Positions 27,981 to 36,744 of a stretch of 60,366 nucleotides of DNA are shown here, piece after piece. The notes under the pieces are model-generated. The model was not told where the DNA came from and ran no database searches. It saw only the letters and a program-made list of their open reading frames with translations. The stretch lies in IMG/VR virus record IMGVR_UViG_3300036846_000361, positions 1 to 60,366 of that record; one strand, written 5' to 3'. The translations under genes were made by a program, and so were the position numbers. The stretch comes from a virus. Each line of letters starts with the position of its first letter. Position 1 is the first letter of the stretch.

Positions 27981-29138
27981 ATGTCTTCTATTCAGCGAAA
28001 TCGTACACGTGCGGAACGAACGAAGCATCGGGAGACCCGTAGCGATTTGAGGAGGCCCGCGCCCAGCTCACTGCGCGGTGGCGTTGCGGGTCTCCCAATG
28101 TTGCGTACGTCCGAGCGTAGTACGTTCAAGCGGTGCCATTGGAAGTGGTACTGGGAGTTCGAGGAAGTGCTCAAGCCCAATACCGACGTTCCGCCCCTAC
28201 GCTTCGGATCGCTCGTTCATAAGGCACTCGCGGACTACTACAAACCAGGGATCAAGCGAGGCCCGAAACCTGCCGCGAGCTTCCGCAAATACTACGACGC
28301 GGAACTGAAGCTACAAGAGCAGTTCGGCTTCCGTGTACCGGACGTTGAGGCCGACGAGATATGGGTCGAGGCAGGCGAGCTAGGCGAGGCGATGCTGACT
28401 CATTACGTCGAGCACTACGGTCACGACGATGAGTGGGAGATCATCGTAACCGAGCAGCCGTTCGAGCAAGTCGTCTACCACGAGCGCCGAACCGACAGGT
28501 GGCCATACTCGAAACGCGAGCCCTTGTTCATCTACGTCGGCATCCTCGACGGGATCTGGCGCAACCGGCGAACGAAGAAACTCAGCATCGTAGACCACAA
28601 GACGGCGAAGGCAATCAACGTCATGTACCTCGCGCTCGATTTACAGGCGACCGGCTATTGGACGTGGGGGCTTGACTGGATCTACGAGAAGGGATTGCTG
28701 AAGCCGAACGAGAAGCCAGCTGGCATGATGTATAACCACCTGCGCAAGGCTCTCCCCGACTCGCGACCGTACGAGCTAGTGAACAACCGGAGAATCTACC
28801 TCAACAAGGACGGCGCGTACAGCAAGCAGCAACCGCCCGCCTACTTCAGCCGCACTCCGATCTACCGCGATTGGAATGAGCGCGAGGTAGCGCGATCACA
28901 AGTGCTCGCAGAATTTGCCGATATAGCGCGGATCCGCGCGGAAGGGAAACAGCCAGACGGATCACCGCCGGTCGCCGCATATAAGAACCAAGGACAGTTT
29001 ACATGTCCAGGGTGCTGGCTATTCGATTCCTGCGAGCTTCATGAAATCGGTGCCGACTGGAAGGAGATGCTAGAGCATAGTACAAAGAAGTGGGATCCGT
29101 ACACGGAGCACGAAGTGTACGCTGGAGAGACGAAATGA
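27981..29138 (+). CDS. PD-(D/E)XK exonuclease, RecB/Cas4-like
   Basis: The 385-aa protein has the RecB-family order: FGSLVHKALADYY (motif with His), GILDGIWRNRRTKKLSIVDHKTAK (catalytic Asp and DHK), and a QATGYWTWGLDW helix. One Cys near the N-terminus (RCHW) and CPGCWLFDSC at the C-terminus form a four-Cys set like the Fe-S cluster of AddB/Cas4-type nucleases. It probably resects double-strand ends for the annealing proteins encoded downstream. ATG 27981 is preferred; a later in-frame ATG lies at 28098. Confidence 0.85.
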   Translation: MSSIQRNRTRAERTKHRETRSDLRRPAPSSLRGGVAGLPMLRTSERSTFKRCHWKWYWEFEEVLKPNTDVPPLRFGSLVHKALADYYKPGIKRGPKPAASFRKYYDAELKLQEQFGFRVPDVEADEIWVEAGELGEAMLTHYVEHYGHDDEWEIIVTEQPFEQVVYHERRTDRWPYSKREPLFIYVGILDGIWRNRRTKKLSIVDHKTAKAINVMYLALDLQATGYWTWGLDWIYEKGLLKPNEKPAGMMYNHLRKALPDSRPYELVNNRRIYLNKDGAYSKQQPPAYFSRTPIYRDWNEREVARSQVLAEFADIARIRAEGKQPDGSPPVAAYKNQGQFTCPGCWLFDSCELHEIGADWKEMLEHSTKKWDPYTEHEVYAGETK

Positions 29139-29147
29139 GGAGGGAGC

Positions 29148-29849
29148 ATGGAAGCAAGCGTTGAGCTAGACGCCCGAGAGTTCGGGCTCCACACGAGGCA
29201 AGGCGGTTGGCGTCTCGGTCTGCTTGTTGCCCGCAACGTCGAGCCAGGCAAAGGTCAGAACGAACGTGGATCTCGTCGTTCTAATCGAAACGACGAGAAG
29301 ATCAGCGCCAAGAAGTTTGCTGATCTGGCAGGGACCACTGCCGCGCGGGTAATGCGCTACTGGCGGGCATGGGAGGAGGCAGCCGACAAAGATATCGTGC
29401 CATCGTCGGCCGGACTCACTCCGGGCGAGGAGGTCGATCTGGACGTGGATGAACTTCCAGATTGGTCCGACTACTACGATGCCTCCACATCGAGCGGGAG
29501 TAGCTCGGGCGGTAGCGGTAGCTCGGGGGATGATGATGAAGACGACGAAGACGACAGCGATGACGATGGGGACGACGATGAAGATGAAGGTGGCGAGGAA
29601 ACTCTCGATGATGTCTTCATTAATCCTATGACTACCGTCTGTATTAAAACCCGGACGATGAAACTTGATCTCCGAGAGTTCAATCTGACGGAATCACAGC
29701 GCAAGACGGTACTGAACTATCTGAATGAACTAGAGGAGCACATCACTACGATCCGCGAGGACATCGAGGTACGAAACAGGCGGCGTATCAAAGGCAAGAC
29801 CGTCTACGTCTACGAAGTCAGCAACGAACGGGAGGGAGCAGAATCATGA
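29148..29849 (+). CDS. Hypothetical protein with acidic linker (233 aa)
   Basis: The N-terminal ~85 residues look like a DNA-binding domain (KISAKKFADLAGTTAARVMRYWRAWEEAA, a helix-turn-helix-like pattern). A Ser/Gly then Asp/Glu-rich linker of ~50 residues follows. The C-terminal ~80 residues form a mixed domain with helix ESQRKTVLNYLNELEEHITTIRED. It precedes the Sak4 block. A regulator or loader is possible. No family is named. Confidence 0.76.
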   Translation: MEASVELDAREFGLHTRQGGWRLGLLVARNVEPGKGQNERGSRRSNRNDEKISAKKFADLAGTTAARVMRYWRAWEEAADKDIVPSSAGLTPGEEVDLDVDELPDWSDYYDASTSSGSSSGGSGSSGDDDEDDEDDSDDDGDDDEDEGGEETLDDVFINPMTTVCIKTRTMKLDLREFNLTESQRKTVLNYLNELEEHITTIREDIEVRNRRRIKGKTVYVYEVSNEREGAES

Positions 29850-30292
29850 TTGCCAGCCATATCCGTCTCTTTAAGCACTTCAAGGTCGAGCACCAGTTCA
29901 CTATGCAAGAAGCCATGCAGTTCTTGAACTGCACCGAAGGCTACTTTGCCCGCGTCGTGCGCACCGATGCTCGCAAGCACGCTCGGCGAGACTGCGAAGG
30001 GTATTACCTCTGCTGTTGCGACAACAGTAAAGACAGGTTCATGTTCTCTAAGAATCCTTCAGTCTTGACGCAACAGTTCAAACGAGGCAGAGGGATCCAT
30101 ATGGGCCAAAGAACTACTCTACTCGAACTGATGGAGGTCATGTTCGTAGAAGGATGCGCTGACGACGCTATCGACGTCAAGGTATGGAGCCTTCGATGGC
30201 AGGCCAATCACTGGGAGGATCTGAAGAATCTCGATATCGAGAAGCGTGAACGTCGTCTCATGAAAGCCGAGCGACTCATCAAAGCAAGCTAA
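29846..30292 (+). CDS. Hypothetical basic protein (148 aa)
   Basis: The 148-aa protein has a possible N-terminal helix-turn-helix (FTMQEAMQFLNCTEGYFARVV), a Cys-rich strip (CEGYYLCCCDN) and a helical basic C-terminus. It overlaps the previous gene by four bases. It may be a DNA-binding partner of the recombination system. Confidence 0.75.
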   Translation: MIASHIRLFKHFKVEHQFTMQEAMQFLNCTEGYFARVVRTDARKHARRDCEGYYLCCCDNSKDRFMFSKNPSVLTQQFKRGRGIHMGQRTTLLELMEVMFVEGCADDAIDVKVWSLRWQANHWEDLKNLDIEKRERRLMKAERLIKAS

Positions 30293-30309
30293 CAAGATTA
30301 GGAGGATCG

Positions 30310-30495
30310 ATGGCAAGGCCACGCCTAGAGGTCGCCACCGAGTTCCTTGAAGCCATTGCACAGGCCAGCAGACTCGGATCGTTAGCCGAGCAGCACGCCA
30401 TGATGGATGAAGAGGACAAGATCAAGCTCGCGGACGCGATCATCGACTGCCAGAAGGACATAGACCGTCTGTTTGAGGAGTACCAAGATGCCTGA
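30310..30495 (+). CDS. Hypothetical helical protein (61 aa)
   Basis: The 61-aa product is fully helical and acidic (EEDKIKLADAIIDCQKDIDRLFEEYQDA). ATG 30310 follows AGGAGG. It overlaps the Sak4-like gene by eight bases. Function unknown. Confidence 0.7.
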   Translation: MARPRLEVATEFLEAIAQASRLGSLAEQHAMMDEEDKIKLADAIIDCQKDIDRLFEEYQDA

Positions 30496-31333
30496 CATCA
30501 AACCCGTCGGCGCGTCGAGCAAGATCAATATGCTCCTACACGCGGATATCGGAACCGGCAAAACGAGCTTCATCGGTACGGGCGGCAGCGACTACAAGAT
30601 CCTGATCATGCGACCGCCGATCGACCACACCGACCCGATCATTGGGAGCGGTGTGCAGGAGATGATCGTCAAGAACTGGGAGGAGATTTTCGACGGGCTT
30701 GAGTACGTCCGTCATGAAGGTGCCGCCTGGGATTGGTTTTGGATCGACTCGATCAGTCTCCTCCAGGACATCGGACTCGATGACGTCTATGAAGGCGTCC
30801 TCGACAAGAAAGGGCCGGTCGGCTCACAAGCTCGCAAGGAGCGTGAGCAGTTCGGCCCGGATCGCGGCGAGTACCGCGTCAATATGTGGCGCTTGGCGCA
30901 ATGGGTCCGACATTGCGTAGGAGACGGATCTGTCAACCTCGGGATCACGGCTCACTCTTTTTGGTGGGAGCCGAATAACGTCCTCGACGAGTTGACGCCA
31001 TCCTGCCTCTGGCCATGGATCCAGGGCAAGAACATGCCGTCGAAGATCTGCGGCATGATGAACATCGTCGGCTACATGGAGGTAGAGACGCGAGAGAGAG
31101 GAAACAGGAAGCGCCAAGTACGTGTCCTCCATACCAACAAGACAGAGCGGTACTACGCGAAGTGTCAGTTCAAGCTTCGCGACGGTAGCTCGGTCTTTGG
31201 TGACGGGGACATAGTCAACCCGACCCTGCCAGGCATCACGGAAGCGATCATGGCTAGCAGACCGTCGGTTAATGGGGCTGGTCCAAGAAGACGAAGAAGG
31301 GAGCAAAGTGGCGTCAATCAAGTACGACGTTAG
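30488..31333 (+). CDS. Sak4-like RecA-fold ATPase
   Basis: The 281-aa protein has Walker A ADIGTGKTS near residue 24 and a Walker B-like WDWFWIDSISLL near residue 85, the pattern of the AAA_24/Sak4 branch of RecA-like single-strand annealing proteins. It lies next to a DUF669-like single-strand-binding protein, the usual partner. The C-terminus is Arg-rich. It probably promotes strand annealing in phage recombination. Confidence 0.85.
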   Translation: MPDIKPVGASSKINMLLHADIGTGKTSFIGTGGSDYKILIMRPPIDHTDPIIGSGVQEMIVKNWEEIFDGLEYVRHEGAAWDWFWIDSISLLQDIGLDDVYEGVLDKKGPVGSQARKEREQFGPDRGEYRVNMWRLAQWVRHCVGDGSVNLGITAHSFWWEPNNVLDELTPSCLWPWIQGKNMPSKICGMMNIVGYMEVETRERGNRKRQVRVLHTNKTERYYAKCQFKLRDGSSVFGDGDIVNPTLPGITEAIMASRPSVNGAGPRRRRREQSGVNQVRR

Positions 31334-32303
31334 TGATGTCGAGTCCGGCGGCGGAGCGGAACAGCCGCAGCCTGCGCTCTACAAAGGCAAGATCGTCACC
31401 GTCACGCATCGCACGAAGAACGTACGTGGCGAAGCCGTGAACGATCTGGAAGTCGTCGTTGATGTGGGAGACGATTTCGCTCGTCTCTGGACGTACATTC
31501 AACTCGACAACCCTGCGACGAAGTGGAAGCTCCGCGAGTTCACCGACGCGATGGGACTGCCGGCTCGCGGCGCCATCGACCCGACGAAGCTCAAGAACAA
31601 GCCGGTGACGGTCAAGGTCTCGGCTGACACCGACCTCGACGGCAACTATCGCGGACGGGTCAAGAACCTGTTCAAGCCCGGCGAGGAGCCGTCCGAGAAC
31701 GGAGCATCCGCCACGGCATCGGCGGAGGGCGACGATGAGCCGCTGAGCGAGGAGGAGTTGGCCGACTGGGACAACGACGACCTCAAGGAGGAGTTGGAGG
31801 CTCGCGGGATCAAGCTCGCCGGTCGCTTCAGTTCCGCCAAGGCGATCGAGGCCATCCTGGAAGCGCAGGGCACCAACGGCGAGCCTGAGGAGGAGGATGA
31901 AGACGAAAGCGAAGACGAGGATGAGGCGAAGGCGTCGTCTGACATCGATCCGGAGCTTCTGGAGGATCTCAAGACGGATCCGGAGCACTACGCCGATTGG
32001 GCAGATGATGACCTCAAGACGTACATCGAAGAACTCGGCATCTCCGGCAACCTGACCGGACGCAAGACTCGATCGAAGATGATCGAGCACATCACCCAAT
32101 ACGCCGAACAAGCCGGGGGCGGTGGCGAGGAGGGTGATGGCGCACCAGAGGATGACTACGAGGAATGGCCCGATCAGGACCTCAAGGATGAGGTTGCTAC
32201 GCGGATCGAACAGGGCGCAGCGGTCAAGATCGTCGGTCGCCAGACCAAGGCGAAGCTGATCGAGGCGCTCCGCAAGGACGACCGCGCTGGCGAGCCGTTC
32301 TAA
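31308..32303 (+). CDS. DUF669-like ssDNA-binding protein with three SAP-like repeats
   Basis: GTG 31308 (GAAGGGAG upstream) gives 331 aa. The N-terminal ~135 residues (GKIVTVTHRTKNVRGEAVNDLEVVVDVGDD..., VTVKVSADTDLDGNYRGRVKNLF) match the DUF669 single-strand-binding pattern. The rest is acidic and carries three similar motifs: WDNDDLKEELEARGIKLAGRF, WADDDLKTYIEELGISGNLT and WPDQDLKDEVATRIEQGAAV, each followed by a basic helix, as in SAP or LEM-like DNA-binding repeats. The triplication is unusual. Confidence 0.82.
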   Translation: MASIKYDVSDVESGGGAEQPQPALYKGKIVTVTHRTKNVRGEAVNDLEVVVDVGDDFARLWTYIQLDNPATKWKLREFTDAMGLPARGAIDPTKLKNKPVTVKVSADTDLDGNYRGRVKNLFKPGEEPSENGASATASAEGDDEPLSEEELADWDNDDLKEELEARGIKLAGRFSSAKAIEAILEAQGTNGEPEEEDEDESEDEDEAKASSDIDPELLEDLKTDPEHYADWADDDLKTYIEELGISGNLTGRKTRSKMIEHITQYAEQAGGGGEEGDGAPEDDYEEWPDQDLKDEVATRIEQGAAVKIVGRQTKAKLIEALRKDDRAGEPF

Positions 32304-32309
32304 GCAGTC

Positions 32310-35087
32310 ATGCCTCAGGTCAGTAATCGACACATCCGGCTACTCAAGCCGTACCTGATAGGCAAGCCACGTGCCAACGGCGAGTGGGATATGTACTGCC
32401 CGCTGCATGGCGACGAGAGGCGGTCTGCCTCTCTGAATCGGATCACCGGTACGTGGTATTGCTTCGCGGGCTGCGGTGGTGGCGGCGTGCTCGATCTGAT
32501 CAAAGCTCAGTCGCGTTGGGTCGAGCCGGGAGCGGCCAAGATGAACGGTCACTCTCGGCCCGACTCGACGCCAGACGAGCGGGTCAACGAAGGCATGATC
32601 AAAGGGTGGGCGTCCGCGCTCCTGTCGAACGAGTATGCGCTTGACTACCTCGTTACGGAGCGCGGCATCCATACCAAGACACTCATGGACTTCGATATCG
32701 GTTGGGACGCCGCACGAGACGTGTACACGATCCCCGTACGCGGCGAGGACGGAGCCATCTGGAACGTCCGCCGCTACACACCAAACCCGAAGGGCGATAC
32801 CAAGATCTGGAGCGTCAAGGGGATGAGAGTGACCGAGCTATACCCGGTCAAGATCCTCGACGACGCCGAGCGCGTCATCATCTGCGAAGGTGAGTGGGAC
32901 ACGCTCCTGACAATACAGATGGGCTTCCCGGCCGTCACCCGTACATCGGGAGCCGGTACTTGGTACCATCGCTGGAACGAAGCCTTCAAGGACAAGCTTG
33001 TCTACATCTGCCAAGACCGCGATGTCGAAGGCGTCTCGGGGTCCAGGAAGATCGCTCGTGCCTTGTCTCGCATCGGGATCGATGTCCGCATCGCCGAGCT
33101 TCCTTACTCGGTCATCCCCAAACACGGCAAGGATCTATCCGACTTCTGGATGGAGCATGACCGAGCAGATTTTGAATCGCTTCTCGCCGATGCTTTGAGT
33201 TGGAGAAGGCAGGAGAAGGAGTTACGCGAGCCGGAGATAATCACCGTCTTGGAAACGTTCGACTCGCGCAAGGTGGCCGAGCCGGTCAAGGTCCAGGTCA
33301 CGATCAAGGGCCGAAAGGAACCAGGCTACATCCTGCCCAAGAAGGCGCACCTGGAATGTACCCGAGACGCAGGACCGACCAAGTGTCCCTACTGTCCCTT
33401 GTTCACTGCGGACGGAGAGGCCGATGTAGAGATCAGCCCATCATCGCCGGTCGTCTTGCAAATGATCGACGCTCCCAAGGAGAAGCTCTTTGACATCCTG
33501 CGAGCAGAATACGGTGCCGTCAAATGCTCCAAGCTGGAGATAGAGACGAGAGAGCATCAATCGGTCGAAGTCCTGATTGCGCGACCCAGCGTCGATCACG
33601 CCGACGGGACGCAGACCAGCGAGTACAAGAACCTCAAGATCACAAGCGTCGGCCGACACGATACCGCTAACAACAGCACGATCGTCGCGACCGGCGCGCT
33701 CTACCCCAACCCGCGCTCACAGCACAACGAGTTCCTCGCTTGGGACATAGTCAGGCAAGAGACGAGCGTGGACCACTTCGATGTTACTCCCGAAGCGGTC
33801 AAGCTCATGTCTCGGTTCTCTCCGCGTCGCGGGCAGAGACCGTTGCGAAAGCTCGGCGAGATCAACCGGCAGCTGGCGGAACACGTGACCCACATCATCG
33901 GTCGGCCGGAGATGCACGCCATGATGGACCTGACATTTCACAGCGTCCTCTCGTTCAAGTTCGACGGGAAGCTGGAGCATCGCGGTTGGCTAGAGACGCT
34001 GATCGCAGGCGACACCCGTACGGGCAAGTCCGAGGCGGCGGAGCGGCTTGTAAGGCACTTTGGAGCAGGCGAGATAGTCGGAGGCGAGGGCGCGACGATC
34101 GCGGGATTGGTCGGTGGCCTACAACAGGTAGGCGGGAAGGAGTGGGTCATTACCTGGGGTGTCATCCCGATTAACGACAAGCGGATCGTCGTGATCGATG
34201 AGCTATCCGGGCTCCAGCCGGAAGACATCTCCAAGATGAGCGACATCCGCGCGTCCGGAGTAGCGAAGCTGACGAAGATCGAGCAGGATATGACGCACGC
34301 TCGGACGCGGTTACTTTGGATGGGGAATCCGAGAGATGGCGGTATGAACCAGTACACGTACGGGATCGACTGCCTCAAACCGTTGATCGGGAATCCGGAG
34401 GACATCGCCCGCTTCGACCTCGCGATGATCGTGACGATGACCGACGTATCGAAGGAGATCATCAACCGGCCGCTTCAGGCGAGAGGCAGTCTACGCTTCA
34501 CGAGCGAAGCTTGCCATACACTCCTGATGTGGGCATGGACCCGCCAGCCAGATCAGATCGTCTGGGCTCGCGGCGCTGAGGATGCCGTCTTTCGATCGGC
34601 GCTCGATATGGGCTCGCGCTACATCGAGGATCCGCCGCTTGTACAGGGTGCGAACATCCGAATCAAGATCGCCCGAGTAGCCTGCGCGCTCGCGGCGAGA
34701 ACATTCAGCACAGATGCGTCGTGCGAGAAGGTCGTTGTCACCAAGGCGCACGTCGAGGACGCGGTGACGTTCATGAACATGATCTACGAAATGCCAGCGA
34801 TCGGGTACGAGGAGCATTCACGCGAGCGGCTACACGAGATAGAGACAGCTGAGGAACACAAGGATGAGATCCGCCGCTTCTTGATTGAGCATCGCGGTCT
34901 CGCCAAACTCATGCGCTCCAACGGGAGCTTTCGACGGCAAGACGTAGAGGAGGTCCTGGGCGTTGAACGAGGACAGGCGAACGCTATTATCAACAAGCTC
35001 TGGAACGCGAGAATGATCAGCAAGGAGGGAGCAGACTCTATGGTACAGCCGACTCTTCATCAGCTACTCCGTGAGGTCTCATGGTGA
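32310..35087 (+). CDS. TOPRIM primase fused to MCM-like AAA+ helicase
   Basis: The 925-aa chain begins with a CHC2-like zinc finger (CPLHGDE ... WYCFAGCGGGG, ~30-58). A TOPRIM domain follows with IICEGEWD (~190) and QDRDVEG (~236). Residues ~330-520 hold KCPYCPLF and a beta-rich stretch, as in an MCM N-terminal OB/zinc region. The AAA+ part has Walker A GDTRTGKSE (~567), Walker B VVIDELSG (~625), sensor MGNPRDG (~671) and an arginine-finger-like IARFDL (~700). A winged-helix-like end follows. It should prime and unwind at the phage fork. Confidence 0.88.
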   Translation: MPQVSNRHIRLLKPYLIGKPRANGEWDMYCPLHGDERRSASLNRITGTWYCFAGCGGGGVLDLIKAQSRWVEPGAAKMNGHSRPDSTPDERVNEGMIKGWASALLSNEYALDYLVTERGIHTKTLMDFDIGWDAARDVYTIPVRGEDGAIWNVRRYTPNPKGDTKIWSVKGMRVTELYPVKILDDAERVIICEGEWDTLLTIQMGFPAVTRTSGAGTWYHRWNEAFKDKLVYICQDRDVEGVSGSRKIARALSRIGIDVRIAELPYSVIPKHGKDLSDFWMEHDRADFESLLADALSWRRQEKELREPEIITVLETFDSRKVAEPVKVQVTIKGRKEPGYILPKKAHLECTRDAGPTKCPYCPLFTADGEADVEISPSSPVVLQMIDAPKEKLFDILRAEYGAVKCSKLEIETREHQSVEVLIARPSVDHADGTQTSEYKNLKITSVGRHDTANNSTIVATGALYPNPRSQHNEFLAWDIVRQETSVDHFDVTPEAVKLMSRFSPRRGQRPLRKLGEINRQLAEHVTHIIGRPEMHAMMDLTFHSVLSFKFDGKLEHRGWLETLIAGDTRTGKSEAAERLVRHFGAGEIVGGEGATIAGLVGGLQQVGGKEWVITWGVIPINDKRIVVIDELSGLQPEDISKMSDIRASGVAKLTKIEQDMTHARTRLLWMGNPRDGGMNQYTYGIDCLKPLIGNPEDIARFDLAMIVTMTDVSKEIINRPLQARGSLRFTSEACHTLLMWAWTRQPDQIVWARGAEDAVFRSALDMGSRYIEDPPLVQGANIRIKIARVACALAARTFSTDASCEKVVVTKAHVEDAVTFMNMIYEMPAIGYEEHSRERLHEIETAEEHKDEIRRFLIEHRGLAKLMRSNGSFRRQDVEEVLGVERGQANAIINKLWNARMISKEGADSMVQPTLHQLLREVSW

Positions 35088-35833
35088 ACATCGCGATCCT
35101 CGGCTGCGGCCCGTCCGGTCTACTCGCGATGCACGCCTGCGTCCGAGCCGGATACGACCCAGACATTTACTCACACAAGTTCAAGTCGCGAATCTACGCC
35201 GCGATGTTCTTGCACAAGTCGATCCCCGAGGTTTGTCCCGATCGGCCGGAACTGAAGATTCGCATTCTCAAGACCGGGACACGCGAGGGCTACGCGCAGA
35301 ATGTCTACGGCGACCCGCAACACGAAGTATCCTGGGACAAGTTCCAGACCGGGTTCATCGATGCCTGGAGTCTCCCGAACGCCTACGACAAATTGTGGGC
35401 GCTCTATTCTCACCGCATCACCGATATGGATGCGAAGGATCTTCTGAGGACGGAACTCAAAGCGTACGATCTTGTCATCTCGACGATCCCTCGACCGATC
35501 CTCTGCTATCGAGACCATGTCTTCCATTCGCAGAGGGTCTGGGTCCGCCATGAGCAGACGGAAATGAGGCACAACCTCATGGTGTACAATGGCTCAACTG
35601 TCCATACCTTCTACCGCTACTCAGTGATCGGCGGGCATCGCTCGTATGAGTACAGCTTCGATCCCGGCCCGAGGAATGGATTTGAGGTTGCCGTCGGATA
35701 CAAGCCGCTCTGGACTACCTGTGACTGCCGCCCGAAGATCGTCAAGTTGGGACGCTTTGGAGCCTGGGAGAAGCAGATCCTCTGTCATCAAGTCTACGAG
35801 GAGACGTTCGGTGTTCTGCAGTCGTTGCGGTGA
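35081..35833 (+). CDS. Rossmann-fold FAD/NAD-binding protein (250 aa)
   Basis: The N-terminus VNIAILGCGPSGLLAMHACVRAGYDPDIYSHK is a classic dinucleotide-binding beta-alpha-beta with GxGxxG and a second-strand end. The remainder does not show the usual second FAD motif; it has ISTIPRP near residue 145, as in NAD/FAD oxidoreductases. It lies between the primase and a nucleotidase-like gene, and thyX is also on this arm, so a nucleotide-related redox role is possible but unproven. Confidence 0.75.
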   Translation: MVNIAILGCGPSGLLAMHACVRAGYDPDIYSHKFKSRIYAAMFLHKSIPEVCPDRPELKIRILKTGTREGYAQNVYGDPQHEVSWDKFQTGFIDAWSLPNAYDKLWALYSHRITDMDAKDLLRTELKAYDLVISTIPRPILCYRDHVFHSQRVWVRHEQTEMRHNLMVYNGSTVHTFYRYSVIGGHRSYEYSFDPGPRNGFEVAVGYKPLWTTCDCRPKIVKLGRFGAWEKQILCHQVYEETFGVLQSLR

Positions 35834-35840
35834 TAAGATC

Positions 35841-36464
35841 ATGCCGGTCGTCGCTATCGACATCGATGGGACGCTCGGAGACTATCACACTCACTTCCTG
35901 AGCTTCACCGAGGACTGGCTTGGATACGACGCGCATCCGGATATGCCGACGTACGACGGATCAGAGTCCTTCAGCGCCTGGTGCGAGGATGCCTTCGCTA
36001 TCTCGATCGACACCTTCCGGCAGATCAAGCTTGCCTACCGGCAGGGCGGTATGAAACGAACCATGCCGATCCTCGATGGCGCCCAGAAGCTCTGCTGGGA
36101 TATACAGGATGCCGGCGCGGAGCTATGGATGACTACGACACGACCGTACCTCTCACTCGACAACATCGTGCCGGATACGGTCGAGTGGCTCCGTCGCTAC
36201 CACATCGAGTACGACGGCATGTTGTTTGATGAGGACAAGTATGCCCAGCTAGCCGGTCGCATCAATCCGGAGAGAGTTGTCCTCGTCCTCGATGATCTGA
36301 GCGAGATGTGTGAGGCCGCGAACGTCCTATTCCCCGGTCGGGTAATGCAGGTTGCCAACCACTACAACGCGGGAGCCCTGTACAGCGTCTCGACCGATCT
36401 CAAGTCTGCGCATGAGATCGCGCTGGATAGGATCGCCGCCTGGAGGGAGCAGAATGACGAATAA
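35841..36464 (+). CDS. HAD-like phosphatase, 5'(3')-deoxyribonucleotidase type
   Basis: ATG 35841 starts MPVVAIDIDGTLGDYHTHF, the HAD motif I DxDGT. Motif II is ELWMTTTRPY (T), and motif III/IV are RVVLVLDDLSEMC (DD). The 207-aa size fits phage deoxynucleotide phosphatases. It may dephosphorylate host dNMPs or feed thymidylate metabolism with ThyX. Confidence 0.82.
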   Translation: MPVVAIDIDGTLGDYHTHFLSFTEDWLGYDAHPDMPTYDGSESFSAWCEDAFAISIDTFRQIKLAYRQGGMKRTMPILDGAQKLCWDIQDAGAELWMTTTRPYLSLDNIVPDTVEWLRRYHIEYDGMLFDEDKYAQLAGRINPERVVLVLDDLSEMCEAANVLFPGRVMQVANHYNAGALYSVSTDLKSAHEIALDRIAAWREQNDE

Positions 36465-36744
36465 CTTTGAGAAGGAGCATAGCGACATTCTCGATCGAGC
36501 GAACAGGTTGTTCAAGATGAGGTCGCAGGTCCGAGGACAGATGTGGCTGGAGTGGCCGCCGTCCGACAAGATCCGCGAGCTACGCGAGCGTGTCATGCGG
36601 ATCGAAGCTGCCTACTCTCACCGTGAGCGAGTGCTCGATATGACGCACGACGCACTCGACTCGGCGATCGTCGAGGACGCGATTGACGTCATCAACTACG
36701 CGGCTTTCCTCGTCAAGCAGATCGAGCGAGGCATGAGCGGATGA
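36454..36744 (+). CDS. Small helical protein, DUF1599-like end (96 aa)
   Basis: ATG 36454 follows GGAGGGAGCAGA. The 96-aa helical product ends EDAIDVINYAAFLVKQIERG, similar to the E-D-x-x-D-x-x-N-Y-x segment of DUF1599/MazG-like nucleotide-modifying phage proteins. It neighbours nucleotidase and polymerase genes. The call is tentative. Confidence 0.68.
   Translation: MTNNFEKEHSDILDRANRLFKMRSQVRGQMWLEWPPSDKIRELRERVMRIEAAYSHRERVLDMTHDALDSAIVEDAIDVINYAAFLVKQIERGMSG

Noticed and set aside
31314-32333. Long minus-strand open frame (339 aa) opposite the SSB gene
   Set aside because: It is the mirror of a codon-biased GC-rich gene; it has no ribosome site and low-complexity Leu/Arg-rich sequence, and the plus frame has clear domains.
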